A stretch of DNA of 33,239 nucleotides, taken from contig JADJZE010000006.1 of assembly GCA_016719405.1 (NCBI GenBank), forward strand, positions 1 through 33,239, read 5' to 3'. Below the pieces are notes generated by a model. The model saw only the letters and a program-made list of their open reading frames with translations. It ran no database searches and was not told the origin of the DNA. Position numbers and translations under genes: made by a program. The stretch comes from Candidatus Aalborgicola lynettensis (GTDB taxonomy: Bacteria > Pseudomonadota > Gammaproteobacteria > Burkholderiales > Burkholderiaceae_C). Shown piece after piece: positions 8,305-14,970 of the stretch (positions within the stretch are counted from its first letter, which is position 1; each line of letters opens with the position of its first letter).

Positions 8305-8306
8305 AG
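8253..8306 (+). repeat. attC: attC-like site 1 (short, 54 bp)
   Basis: The R''-like box CCTCAAC (8253-8259) pairs with the R' box GTTAAAG (8300-8306), and internal parts ACGGAC and GCGCCG match site 4. A small hairpin CTTGC-TAC-GCAAG sits in the middle. Integron integrase would cut between G and TT at 8300/8301. The next gene starts 12 bases further on, as expected for a cassette. The R'' box departs from consensus, so this is the weaker of the five sites together with site 5. Confidence 0.55.
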
Positions 8307-8312
8307 AGCAAC

Positions 8313-8666
8313 ATGCGACTCAGGCTTTTCCTCGCAACGCTTCTATTGCCTACGTGGGCACGGGCTGAAGTCCTCGACAAGGAATTCTCACTTCCGACGG
8401 TGCTAGCCGTTGCAGTTGTCGCGGCAGTCGTGGCTTTTCGGTCTGCGCGCGCGCAACCTTGGGCGCTCGCTGGGCTGCTTCCTATCGTTGGCACGTTCTT
8501 TGGGCTCCATCTTTCTGAGCTTCTGGACCCTTTTGTCGGCCCGGCAATGGCACGCGAAGGTGGACAAACCTATGTCATCGCTTCTTGGGTTAGTCCACTC
8601 CTTGTTGTCGCTGCTGCCGTGATCGGATATGTATTGAGGTTGCGCCATGCCAAGTCTGCCCTTTAA
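8313..8666 (+). CDS. Cassette-encoded membrane protein (117 aa)
   Basis: The ATG at 8313, twelve bases after the cassette recombination point, begins MRLRLFLATLLLPTWARAEV, a signal peptide with cleavage probably after ARA. Two or three further hydrophobic stretches follow: TVLAVAVVAAVVAF, WALAGLLPIVGTFFGL and ASWVSPLLVVAAAVIGYVL. Small membrane proteins of unknown function are common cassette cargo. The stop codon (8664-8666) lies in the R'' box of the next attC. No family is recognised; localisation to the inner membrane is inferred from hydrophobicity only. Confidence 0.65.
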   Translation: MRLRLFLATLLLPTWARAEVLDKEFSLPTVLAVAVVAAVVAFRSARAQPWALAGLLPIVGTFFGLHLSELLDPFVGPAMAREGGQTYVIASWVSPLLVVAAAVIGYVLRLRHAKSAL

Positions 8667-8747
8667 CATGCCAATCGACACGGACCCACAACAGCAGAAG
8701 GCGGCTTCGCCGCAGGTTGTTGTGCTCCGGTCATCTTCACGTTAAAT
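8661..8747 (+). repeat. attC: attC site 2
   Basis: R'' CTTTAAC (8661-8667) pairs with R' GTTAAAT (8741-8747). Between them GGCGGCTTCGCCGC forms a central stem, and ACAACAGCAG / GGTTGTTGT extends the imperfect palindrome. The 87-bp length and layout are those of a typical integron attC. The preceding gene's stop codon is in the R'' box. Confidence 0.8.
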
Positions 8748-9013
8748 GGCAAAGGCAGCGCCATCCAATGCGTGATCGGCACATCCACCCGCCAGTGCGT
8801 TTCCTCGTAGCGGTTCCACTCGTACCAGCCTTCGGGCCAGTAGCTTGTGTCGGTCTTTTCGTCGTAGTCCTCGTCGCCGTCAAAGTCAGAGGCTCCAACT
8901 TCCTCGCTGAACTTCGCCACCCAGCAGGCGCGAATGGGGTGCTTGTGCCCGGTGTCTGCAAGTACCGGCGTGCCGTTTGGCGGCATGCGGTCTGCGGTTG
9001 GTATCCATTCCAT
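8663..9013 (-). CDS. DUF551 domain protein in a reverse-oriented cassette
   Basis: The start at 9013 is chosen because GGAG lies eight bases upstream and the protein then begins MEWIPTADRMPPNGTPVLAD, the DUF551 signature (W-I-P-x-x-x-R-x-P-x-x-G-x-x-V-L). The family's closing motif ITHWMALPLP is at residues 80-89. DUF551 proteins occur in phages and cassettes; function is unknown. The gene runs against the array direction and has no stop codon of its own: residues from about 91 to 116 are encoded by the attC site between it and the preceding cassette, ending at a TAA formed by the R'' box. The tail would therefore differ in another array position. Confidence 0.75.
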   Translation of the reverse strand: MEWIPTADRMPPNGTPVLADTGHKHPIRACWVAKFSEEVGASDFDGDEDYDEKTDTSYWPEGWYEWNRYEETHWRVDVPITHWMALPLPFNVKMTGAQQPAAKPPSAVVGPCRLAC

Positions 9014-9039
9014 GTTCTTTCTCCGTTCAGGTATTTGCC

Positions 9040-9087
9040 ATTTAACCGGGCGGTCGAGTGGACAAGCCACTCACCTCTGCGTTAGGC
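9040..9087 (+). repeat. attC: attC site 3 (48 bp)
   Basis: R'' ATTTAAC (9040-9046) and R' GTTAGGC (9081-9087) flank a hairpin GAGTGG-ACAAG-CCACTC. This is short for an attC but has all landmarks, and the following GTTAGGC cassette start is the consensus form. Confidence 0.7.
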
Positions 9088-9104
9088 ACACAGGAGAAGC
9101 AGCC

Positions 9105-9245
9105 ATGTCTTTGGGAAAAACGAGCATGTCAACCGGAATGAAGCTCGCCTGGGGGATTGCCAAGATCACCGGAATATCAATCTTGTTGGTTTCGTCGGTA
9201 GTGCTAAAAGTTATTTGGGCAGTCGTCGGTGGAAACAAAAAATGA
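9105..9245 (+). CDS. Small single-pass membrane peptide (46 aa)
   Basis: AGGAGAAG lies five bases before the ATG at 9105, itself 24 bases into the cassette. The product begins MSLGKTSMSTGMKLAWGIAK and has one hydrophobic helix (ISILLVSSVVLKVIWAVV) and a basic end (GGNKK). No family recognised. It is the first of three frames in this cassette, which has no attC-like sequence between them, suggesting they move as a unit. Confidence 0.6.
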   Translation: MSLGKTSMSTGMKLAWGIAKITGISILLVSSVVLKVIWAVVGGNKK

Positions 9246-9346
9246 TCTCGTCTGAAGAAGAATCCATGGTTCGACAGTTGACCCATGGAAACACGAATAG
9301 CCTATTTCGAGTTCACAACCCGTCATGCACAGTCATTGGAGAAAAA

Positions 9347-9763
9347 ATGCAAAGAACAATCTCAGCCTTCGTTATTTTCGCCCTTTTTGGTTGTTCGCAG
9401 CCCATCACTGAAACAGAGACACTTTTGGTGTGCGAGGGTGATGCTCAAAGCATTATTGCTGGGCTCGGCGGGAAGGATCAGCAGACATTTACGATCACAA
9501 AACTTGGCGACAAAGTAATCAAGGTTAAGGCCGAGCATCAGACGTACACCCTCGACAAAATCGACGTCAGTACCAAAGAAAACAAGGGGCCGATATACGT
9601 ACAGTTAATCGTGGAAAGCGACAAACTTGTCTTGCGAAGCGAAATCACAGAAGACAAAAACAACAGAGACACCGTACTTTTCAACACCGGGAAATATGAA
9701 CAAGATCGCGGCCTATTCGGCTGGGCAAAAGGGCAGTGTAGTGTTGGTAAAAAGGCTTTCTGA
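9347..9763 (+). CDS. Cassette-encoded lipoprotein (138 aa)
   Basis: The start at 9347 is preceded by GGAG and gives a lipoprotein signal: MQRTISAFVIFALFGCSQPI, with a lipobox whose Cys16 would be acylated. The mature part (CEGDAQSIIAGLGG..., FTITKLGDKVIKVKAE..., IYVQLIVESDKLVLRSEI) looks like a small beta-rich periplasmic domain with alternating polar and hydrophobic residues. No conserved domain is recognised. Codon use is distinctly more A/T-rich than the bio genes, as usual for cassette cargo. Confidence 0.7.
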   Translation: MQRTISAFVIFALFGCSQPITETETLLVCEGDAQSIIAGLGGKDQQTFTITKLGDKVIKVKAEHQTYTLDKIDVSTKENKGPIYVQLIVESDKLVLRSEITEDKNNRDTVLFNTGKYEQDRGLFGWAKGQCSVGKKAF

Positions 9764-9818
9764 AGGGGGCATCCCCTCCAAGGCCGATATCGTATGACTC
9801 AATAATTGGGAGCCGGGA

Positions 9819-9977
9819 ATGAAAAGCACCGTGAGAAAAATATGCCAATCGTGCAAGACCGACAAGAGCCTTTCTGATTTTCATAGAAACAAAACAAAGC
9901 CTGATGGTCATAATGGAATTTGCAAGGTCTGCCAAGCCGAGGTCGACAAGAAAAACAAACCGAAGACGAGTGCCTAA
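9819..9977 (+). CDS. Small zinc-ribbon-like protein (52 aa)
   Basis: The ATG at 9819, with GGGAG just upstream, begins MKSTVRKICQSCKTDKSLSD. Two CxxC pairs (CQSC and CKVC) flank a DFHRNKTKPDGHNG segment, a pattern common in small zinc-binding proteins of phages and cassettes (C-x2-C, then D-G-x-x-x-x-C-K-x-C). The stop codon lies within the R'' box of attC site 4, which supports the frame. The exact role is unknown; DNA or RNA binding is a guess. Confidence 0.65.
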   Translation: MKSTVRKICQSCKTDKSLSDFHRNKTKPDGHNGICKVCQAEVDKKNKPKTSA

Positions 9978-10041
9978 CCCGGCAGTCCACACGGACGCTG
10001 CGCGATAAAGCCGCGCAGCGCCGGTGACTTCTACGTTAGGC
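9972..10041 (+). repeat. attC: attC site 4 (consensus, 70 bp)
   Basis: R'' GCCTAAC (9972-9978) and R' GTTAGGC (10035-10041) are perfect complements. CGCTGCGCG-ATAAAG-CCGCGCAGCG forms a strong central stem and ACGGAC / GCGCCGGTG are the conserved inner boxes. This is the clearest of the five attC sites. Confidence 0.9.
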
Positions 10042-10064
10042 TACTTGGAGCAAGGGAGAGAGAA

Positions 10065-10454
10065 ATGCCAACAGTGACCATCGAAGTCAAGTACCAGTAC
10101 ACGACTGAGCAAGAAGTCGCCATCATTGACGCAGTTCATCGAGCGATGATGGATGGCATCAAAACTCCAGAGTGGGATAAGAACATCCGTCTCATCGTTC
10201 ATGCACCCCATCGCTTCACAAGCCCACCAGGAAAGTCCGAGCGGTACACCCTTGTGACATTCGATATGTTCTCGGGTCGGTCAATTGAAGCAAAGCGTGC
10301 ACTTTATTCGGCCATCGTCCAAAACCTCTCAGCCCTCGACATCCAGCCGTCAGATGTGCTTATCAACTTGAGAGAGCATCCTCCCGAGAATTGGGGCGTT
10401 CAGGGTGGCAAGCCAGCCTCTGAGGTAGATATTGGCTTCAAAATCAATGTCTAG
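10065..10454 (+). CDS. Tautomerase-family protein
   Basis: The 129-aa protein starts MPTVTIEVKYQYTTEQEVAI, so removal of Met would expose Pro, the catalytic base of the tautomerase (4-oxalocrotonate tautomerase-like) superfamily. Later landmarks are YTLVTFDMFSGRSIEAKRALY, LSALDIQPSDVLINL and ENWGVQGGKPASEV, typical of the longer, roughly 130-residue members rather than the 62-aa enzymes. GGGAGAGAG precedes the ATG, which is 30 bases into the cassette. Substrate unknown. Enzymes are a minority of cassette products, so this one is worth noting. Confidence 0.8.
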   Translation: MPTVTIEVKYQYTTEQEVAIIDAVHRAMMDGIKTPEWDKNIRLIVHAPHRFTSPPGKSERYTLVTFDMFSGRSIEAKRALYSAIVQNLSALDIQPSDVLINLREHPPENWGVQGGKPASEVDIGFKINV

Positions 10455-10488
10455 CCATGTACCAAAACCACCGTGCCTACGCGCCCCA

Positions 10489-10605
10489 GCCTAACTGTGG
10501 GTTCAACGCGGACGCCAACATAGGCCATGCCTTCGGCATTTTCATGGCCTATGTCGGTACCCTCCGCACTTCGTGCTCCGGCGCCGGTTAACCAGGGCGT
10601 TAACC
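10489..10605 (+). repeat. attC: attC-like site 5 (117 bp)
   Basis: R'' GCCTAAC (10489-10495) faces R' GTTAACC (10599-10605). AACATAGGCCATG and CATGGCCTATGTC form an extended imperfect stem, and the inner TCAACGCGGACGCC and GGCGCCGGTTA match boxes of long attC sites. The R' box is not fully complementary to R''. The next gene starts three bases after the site. Confidence 0.65.
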
Positions 10606-10607
10606 AA

Positions 10608-11000
10608 ATGCCTTCTGGTGATTCCTCACGAGTCTGGTTCCCTGAAATGCTTGACGAATTACAAAAGCAGTGGAGCAAGTCGCTGAGCTGGGAAGACTGT
10701 GGGTTACTTTGTGCGCGTATGACTGAAGCCAGGACAAAGCTAAAGGTGGAAAAGGGCTTGAGAGGCCCAATGATGCACTGCCGCCATTGCAATGCGGTTC
10801 ACGAGATGCGCCTAGCGCCGATCACAATCCGCTCGCTGCTGTTCGCCCTGCGCAAACAAGGTATATTGACCGACATTGAATTGAAACAATTGGATTTGGC
10901 GTGGCGACGCTACCAAGCCAAGCAGCGCCTTGATGGGTGCGGCAAGAAACGTGTCATTGGTGCAACGTCGAGTCCAGTCCCCAATCACGGCCCCGAATAG
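10608..11000 (+). CDS. Hypothetical cassette protein with a CxxC motif (130 aa)
   Basis: The ATG at 10608 lies right after attC site 5; an in-frame start at 10527 would lie inside the attC and is rejected. The product begins MPSGDSSRVWFPEMLDELQK and contains a WSKSLSWEDCGLLCARM helix, a MHCRHCNAVHEM segment that could bind a metal, and a basic C-terminal helix (WRRYQAKQRLDG). I recall similar 130-aa hypotheticals from integron arrays, but no function. No attC follows it: the RIT element begins 44 bases after the stop and probably cut the end of this cassette. Confidence 0.6.
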   Translation: MPSGDSSRVWFPEMLDELQKQWSKSLSWEDCGLLCARMTEARTKLKVEKGLRGPMMHCRHCNAVHEMRLAPITIRSLLFALRKQGILTDIELKQLDLAWRRYQAKQRLDGCGKKRVIGATSSPVPNHGPE

Positions 11001-11044
11001 CATCTTCTTGAACGGCTGCTTTGGCGCGCCGCGTATGACCGGTT

Positions 11045-11082
11045 ATGGCCTCTATGTGCAGGTGACAACTATGCGCAGATGG
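11045..11082 (+). repeat. RIT left terminal inverted repeat (38 bp)
   Basis: The sequence beginning ATGGCCTCTATGTGCAGGTG is exactly repeated in inverse orientation at 17166-17203. A second, imperfect arm (11146-11157, CTGGACATAGTT) can pair with AACTATGCGCAG inside the repeat (11067-11078). Confidence 0.85.
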
Positions 11083-11200
11083 TTTTTCTGTGATGGCTCT
11101 CAGGCCCACGGGATGCAGGTCCCGGCGGTGTGGCCGAGTGCATATCTGGACATAGTTATTCCGTAGGTGTTCACTGGTGATTCCACTTCAGGAGATCACC

Positions 11201-12457
11201 ATGGAAATCACTCGCCACCTTCGTCGCACCGACACCGATAGTCTCGCCAAAGGGCCGATCGAACCGTACTTCGATGCGTTCAAGCAGTATCTGGCACAGC
11301 ACGGATATGCTGCGCATACCTCTTCCAGCTATTTGATTGGCATTGCGCACTTTTCGCGATGGGCGCGCACCAAGCGGCTGCGTTTGAACAGGGTCAACGA
11401 AGCATCAATCGCTGGATTTCTTGACGACCACTTGCCGAACTGCCAATGCGCTGCACCGGTCCGTCACGACCGCTCGGATCACAGCGCTGCACTCGGCCAC
11501 CTGCTGGTGGTGTTACGGTCTCTGGGCGCCATTCCACCGGCGGCGCTCAGTGCGACGCCGGTGGATAAGGAACTGCACCGTTACGACGAGTACATGGAAC
11601 ATGCGCGGGGCCTGGTGCCAAAGACCCGCAGCATGGCGCTGAGCATCATTGGGCGACTGCTTACCGAACGCTTTGGCAGCAACGCCATCAACATTGGCGC
11701 CATAACTCCCGAGCAGGTTCGGCGGTTTTTTGCCCAAGAGGCGCTCAGATACAGCAAGCCCTCCAGTCTGGCCTCGGTCGTGGCATCACTGCGCGGGTAT
11801 TTCCGGTACCACGTCTCGCTCGGGGACCACTTACACGGTGGTCTGACCAGCGCGATAGCTTATCCGGCCAATTGGAAGCAGTCCACATTACCCAAGACAT
11901 TGACCACAGAAGAAGTCGAGCAACTGGTCAACTCACTGGGTCAGCCCGGCCCATCAATGCGACGCGCTGATGCCATCGTGCGCTGTGCACTCGATCTCGG
12001 CCTTCGCAGCGGCGAGATCGCCCGACTCAGCCTGGACGATATTGACTGGCGCGCCAGTACCGTGACGCTGCGCCATACCAAGGGCGGCCGCGAAGACTTG
12101 CTGCCGCTGCCTGCTACCACCGGGAAGGCCATCGCGACTTACCTCAAGCATGAGCGCCCCCGTTCCACCAATCGCGCCATCTTCGTGCGCCTCATGGCGC
12201 CTCTCGACCAACCCGTTGGCCCCGATCTTGTGCGCAAGACCATCCGCCAAGCCTATGCCAGAGCAGCGCTGCCCTACACCCGGTCGCATTTGCTGCGTCA
12301 CACCATGGCCAACCGATTGCTTGCTGCAGGCTCATCGCTTAAGGAGGTGGCCGATGTGCTGCGCCACAGATCATTGAACACCACGATGATCTATGCCAAG
12401 TTGGACAGTCGCAATCTCGCTGCGGTGGCACTGCCGTGGCCAGGGAGCGCAGCATGA
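11201..12457 (+). CDS. ritA: RIT tyrosine recombinase A
   Basis: The 418-aa protein is a phage-integrase-family recombinase. The start at 11201 has CAGGAG seven bases upstream; an earlier in-frame codon at 11177 lacks one. Residues 20-105 form the SAM-like core-binding region and the catalytic domain starts near 230. The active-site set is complete: Arg269 (GLRSGE), Lys294 (HTKGG), His363 and Arg366 (HLLRHT), His389 (LRHRS) and the nucleophile Tyr398 (MIYAK). Its stop overlaps the start of the next recombinase (ATGA), so the three are probably one translationally coupled operon. Confidence 0.9.
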   Translation: MEITRHLRRTDTDSLAKGPIEPYFDAFKQYLAQHGYAAHTSSSYLIGIAHFSRWARTKRLRLNRVNEASIAGFLDDHLPNCQCAAPVRHDRSDHSAALGHLLVVLRSLGAIPPAALSATPVDKELHRYDEYMEHARGLVPKTRSMALSIIGRLLTERFGSNAINIGAITPEQVRRFFAQEALRYSKPSSLASVVASLRGYFRYHVSLGDHLHGGLTSAIAYPANWKQSTLPKTLTTEEVEQLVNSLGQPGPSMRRADAIVRCALDLGLRSGEIARLSLDDIDWRASTVTLRHTKGGREDLLPLPATTGKAIATYLKHERPRSTNRAIFVRLMAPLDQPVGPDLVRKTIRQAYARAALPYTRSHLLRHTMANRLLAAGSSLKEVADVLRHRSLNTTMIYAKLDSRNLAAVALPWPGSAA

Positions 12458-13431
12458 GTGCGCGCACTTCCCTGCAAGCACGCGTAGACCTCTATCTTGC
12501 TGAACGCACCCGTTTGGGATATTGCGCCGCTAGCGATGCGTGGGCTCTGCATAGTTTTACACGCCATGTCCAGGCCACCGGCCATCGTGGACCATTGACG
12601 GTGGAGGTCATGGCCGAGTGGGCACGATGTGACAGTCAGCACAGCGCAGACCCCCACACATGGGCACGACGGCTCAAGAAGTTGCGCGTGTTCATGCGAT
12701 GGCTCCAACAGTTTGAGCCACGCACCGAGGTGCCTGACAACACCATCTTCGGAAGCCTTCCCGAGCGCCAGACCCCACATATTTACAGCGATCAGGAGGT
12801 CGTTGACTTGCTGGCTGCAGCGCGACAACTTGGCCCTGCGCCCGGACTTCGGGGCATCGTCTTTGAGACCTTGTTTGGTCTGCTTGCATCAACTGGCTTG
12901 CGCATCGGCGAGGCACTTGCGCTGCGCAATAGGGATGTCGATCTCAAGACGGGGATGCTGACCATCCACCAAGCCAAGTTCGGCAAATCACGCCAAGTAC
13001 CGATGCATCCCAGCACCTTGGAGGCCCTGCGTCGGTATCGTTGGATGCGCGACCTGTGCGCTGAGCAATCTGAGCCAGATGGTGCATTCTTCATCGGCAC
13101 ACGAGGTCGGCGTCGGGGTCTGCCACTGGGGGATCGCCAGGTGCACCGCGTCTTTGGCGAACTGCGCAAACAACTGCACTGGCATAACCGCGGAACACAC
13201 CAGAGCACCCGCATCCATGACCTGAGGCATACCTTTATCGTCCGACGCATCGTGCAGTGGCAAGCACAGGGCGTGGATATCGACCAGGCCATGCTGTCGT
13301 TGTCCACGTTTGTCGGACATACGAAGGTGAGCAATACCTACTGGTACATGTCGGCAGTGCCACAGATGATGGAGCTGGCCGCTAGTCGCTTCGAGTCGTT
13401 TACAGAGAAGGCGCAGGTGCATGATGAATAA
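12454..13431 (+). CDS. ritB: RIT tyrosine recombinase B
   Basis: The 325-aa recombinase begins MSARTSLQARVDLYLAERTR at the ATG overlapping the previous stop. A GTG at 12436 is a possible but less likely start. Catalytic residues are Arg150 (STGLRIGE), a Lys in the AKFGKSR strand, His255 and Arg258 (HDLRHTF), His289 (FVGHTKVSNT) and Tyr298 (TYWYMS). It overlaps ritC by eleven bases. In RIT elements the middle recombinase always sits between an A and a C type, as here. Confidence 0.9.
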   Translation: MSARTSLQARVDLYLAERTRLGYCAASDAWALHSFTRHVQATGHRGPLTVEVMAEWARCDSQHSADPHTWARRLKKLRVFMRWLQQFEPRTEVPDNTIFGSLPERQTPHIYSDQEVVDLLAAARQLGPAPGLRGIVFETLFGLLASTGLRIGEALALRNRDVDLKTGMLTIHQAKFGKSRQVPMHPSTLEALRRYRWMRDLCAEQSEPDGAFFIGTRGRRRGLPLGDRQVHRVFGELRKQLHWHNRGTHQSTRIHDLRHTFIVRRIVQWQAQGVDIDQAMLSLSTFVGHTKVSNTYWYMSAVPQMMELAASRFESFTEKAQVHDE

Positions 13432-14128
13432 GACCATCGCACCAAAGCCGCCGACATTCCCCGCCTTGGTCCAGCAGTTCTTCACCGAGTATTTGGTTGC
13501 GCAGCGCGCCGTCAGTACGCGCACGGTAGCCTGTTACCGCGACGCACTGATGCTGTTCCTGGACTTCGCCAGCCGCAAGTTGGGCAAGGTGCCAACGGCT
13601 ATGCGGCTCGCAGACATCCAACCGGAGCTGATTCTGGCCTTTTTGGACCACCTGGAGAAGGACCGGCATAACGCTGTGCGCAGCCGCAACCTGCGGTTGA
13701 CTGCACTGCGTGCGTTCCTCAAGTTCGCGGCCCGGCGCGATGTGGCCTCGCTCAATGATGTCGAGCGGGCGTTGGCTGTGCCGATGAAGCGATTCGAGAG
13801 GCCGATGCTAGGGTTTCTCACCCGAGCAGAGATGGTGGCGATACTCGGGCAGCCGGGGCAGACCTGGTCTTCTCAGCGAGACCACTTGTTACTGGCCATG
13901 CTCTACAACACGGGCGCTCGTGTCTCCGAGATCATCGGTGTACGCGTGATTGACGTCGTCCTCGAAGGCAGTGCGTGCGTGCATCTGCACGGCAAGGGTC
14001 GAAAGCTGCGATCACTACCGCTGTGGAAATCAACCGTCATGGAGATTCGCGCCTGGCTACGACTCAATCCATCGCTGCGCGGTGAAGCCGCTCTGATACC
14101 CAATCGCGACGGGCAGGCGATGTCCAGA
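13421..14128 (+). pseudogene. ritC: RIT tyrosine recombinase C, 5' part (split by IS66)
   Basis: The first 236 codons of the third recombinase, starting MMNKTIAPKPPTFPALVQQF. They contain the core-binding domain and the first catalytic Arg167 (NTGARVSE) and Lys192 (HGKGRK). At codon 236 (GQAMSR) an IS66-family element begins; a short readthrough adds VSV and a stop at 14140. Joining 14128 to 16792, with one copy of the 8-bp duplication removed, restores an open 338-codon gene. The disruption removes the C-terminal half of the active site, so the element has probably lost autonomous activity unless the IS excises. Confidence 0.88.
14121..14128 (+). repeat. IS66 target-site duplication, left copy
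   Basis: TGTCCAGA directly abuts the left IS end and is repeated exactly at 16784-16791. Eight-base duplications are the rule for the IS66 family. Confidence 0.92.
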
Positions 14129-14208
14129 GTAAGCGTCTAGGCGAGGCACCTTGATCCCAGGTTAGTTTTGTCCAAAGATCGTGTCCACGTAATAAACAGG
14201 TGGACACG

Positions 14209-14555
14209 ATGGAACAAGAGAAATTCTCTGCACGACGAAACTACAGCGCGCAGTTTCGGACCTTGGTGCTTGAACAATGCGCTGCACCTGGTGCGTCGGT
14301 GGCCAAAGTAGCGCTGTCGCACGGGATGAATGCCAACGTCGTGCACCGCTGGCGGCAAGAGGCCCGCGATAGTGCTTCGTCGGTCGGCGGAGAGAGTTTG
14401 TACCGGTGTCTGTGCCCGCGCCTACCCACACAACCCACCAAGACTGCGCAGACATCCGAATCGAGCTGCGCCGAGGCGCCACGACCATGGCCATCACTTG
14501 GCCCAGTGCGGCGGCAAATGAGTGCGCGGCCTGGATGCGAGAGCTGCTGCGATGA
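14209..14555 (+). pseudogene. tnpA: IS66 TnpA (helix-turn-helix accessory protein), one frameshift
   Basis: It begins MEQEKFSARRNYSAQFRTLV and has the HTH region SVAKVALSHGMNANVVHRWR. The frame breaks near 14392; the expected continuation FVPVSVPAPTH...DIRIELRRGA...CAAWMRELLR is in another frame and ends at a TGA that overlaps the tnpB start. A single missing G (GGAGAGAG for GGAGGAGAG) explains the break. In the IS66 family TnpA is needed for transposition but is not the catalytic subunit. Confidence 0.8.
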
Positions 14556-14872
14556 TCCGCATCGACTCCTTGTGGCTGGCCGTGGGGCCCATGGACATGC
14601 GTGCAGGAAGCGAGCGGCTGCTTGCCCGTGTTGTGCAGGTGTTTGGCTCGGCCCAGGCCCACCACGGTTACCTGTTCGCCAACGCGCGTGCCACACGCAT
14701 CAAGTTGCTGGTGCATGATGGCTTTGGCGTCTGGTGTGCATCGCGCAGGCTCAATGTGGGGCGCTTCGTATGGCCGCAGTTTGATGCACATAGTACGGCC
14801 CCAGTGACTTTGACAAAGCAACAATTCGATGCTTTGGTACTGGGACTTCCTGGCAGAGACTGGAACAAATGA
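14552..14872 (+). CDS. tnpB: IS66 TnpB (Orf2) protein
   Basis: The 106-aa protein begins MIRIDSLWLAVGPMDMRAGS and keeps the family blocks YLFANARATRIKLLVHDGFG and VWCASRRLNVGRFVWP. TnpB is a small accessory protein of IS66 transposition, of unknown biochemical role. Its ATG overlaps the tnpA stop. Confidence 0.9.
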   Translation: MIRIDSLWLAVGPMDMRAGSERLLARVVQVFGSAQAHHGYLFANARATRIKLLVHDGFGVWCASRRLNVGRFVWPQFDAHSTAPVTLTKQQFDALVLGLPGRDWNK

Positions 14873-14970
14873 GGGTGATTACGCGTATGTAATTACGCCT
14901 AAAAAGATAGCAAAAATCAATTGGAGCATCCCCAATATCGTGATCATTTGAGGCGTTTTATAGTTCGTGC

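Noticed and set aside
8934..9104. N-terminal extension of the small membrane peptide frame starting at 8934
   Set aside because: The extension crosses attC site 3 and the antisense DUF551 gene; the start at 9105 has a good ribosome binding site and sits properly within its cassette.
9764..9790. Terminator AGGGGGCATCCCCT after the lipoprotein gene
   Set aside because: The stem is short and no run of T follows; the downstream zinc-ribbon gene is probably read from the same transcript.
11001..11050. Complete attC site for the last cassette
   Set aside because: CTTGAAC and GGTTATGG loosely recall R''/R' boxes but are not complementary and no internal stem is convincing; at most a remnant cut by the RIT element.
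11201..14140. Integron integrase among the three recombinases
   Set aside because: They overlap as a trio with RIT-type ends; none shows the extra alpha-helical patch expected of IntI proteins, and they lie at the distal end of the array.
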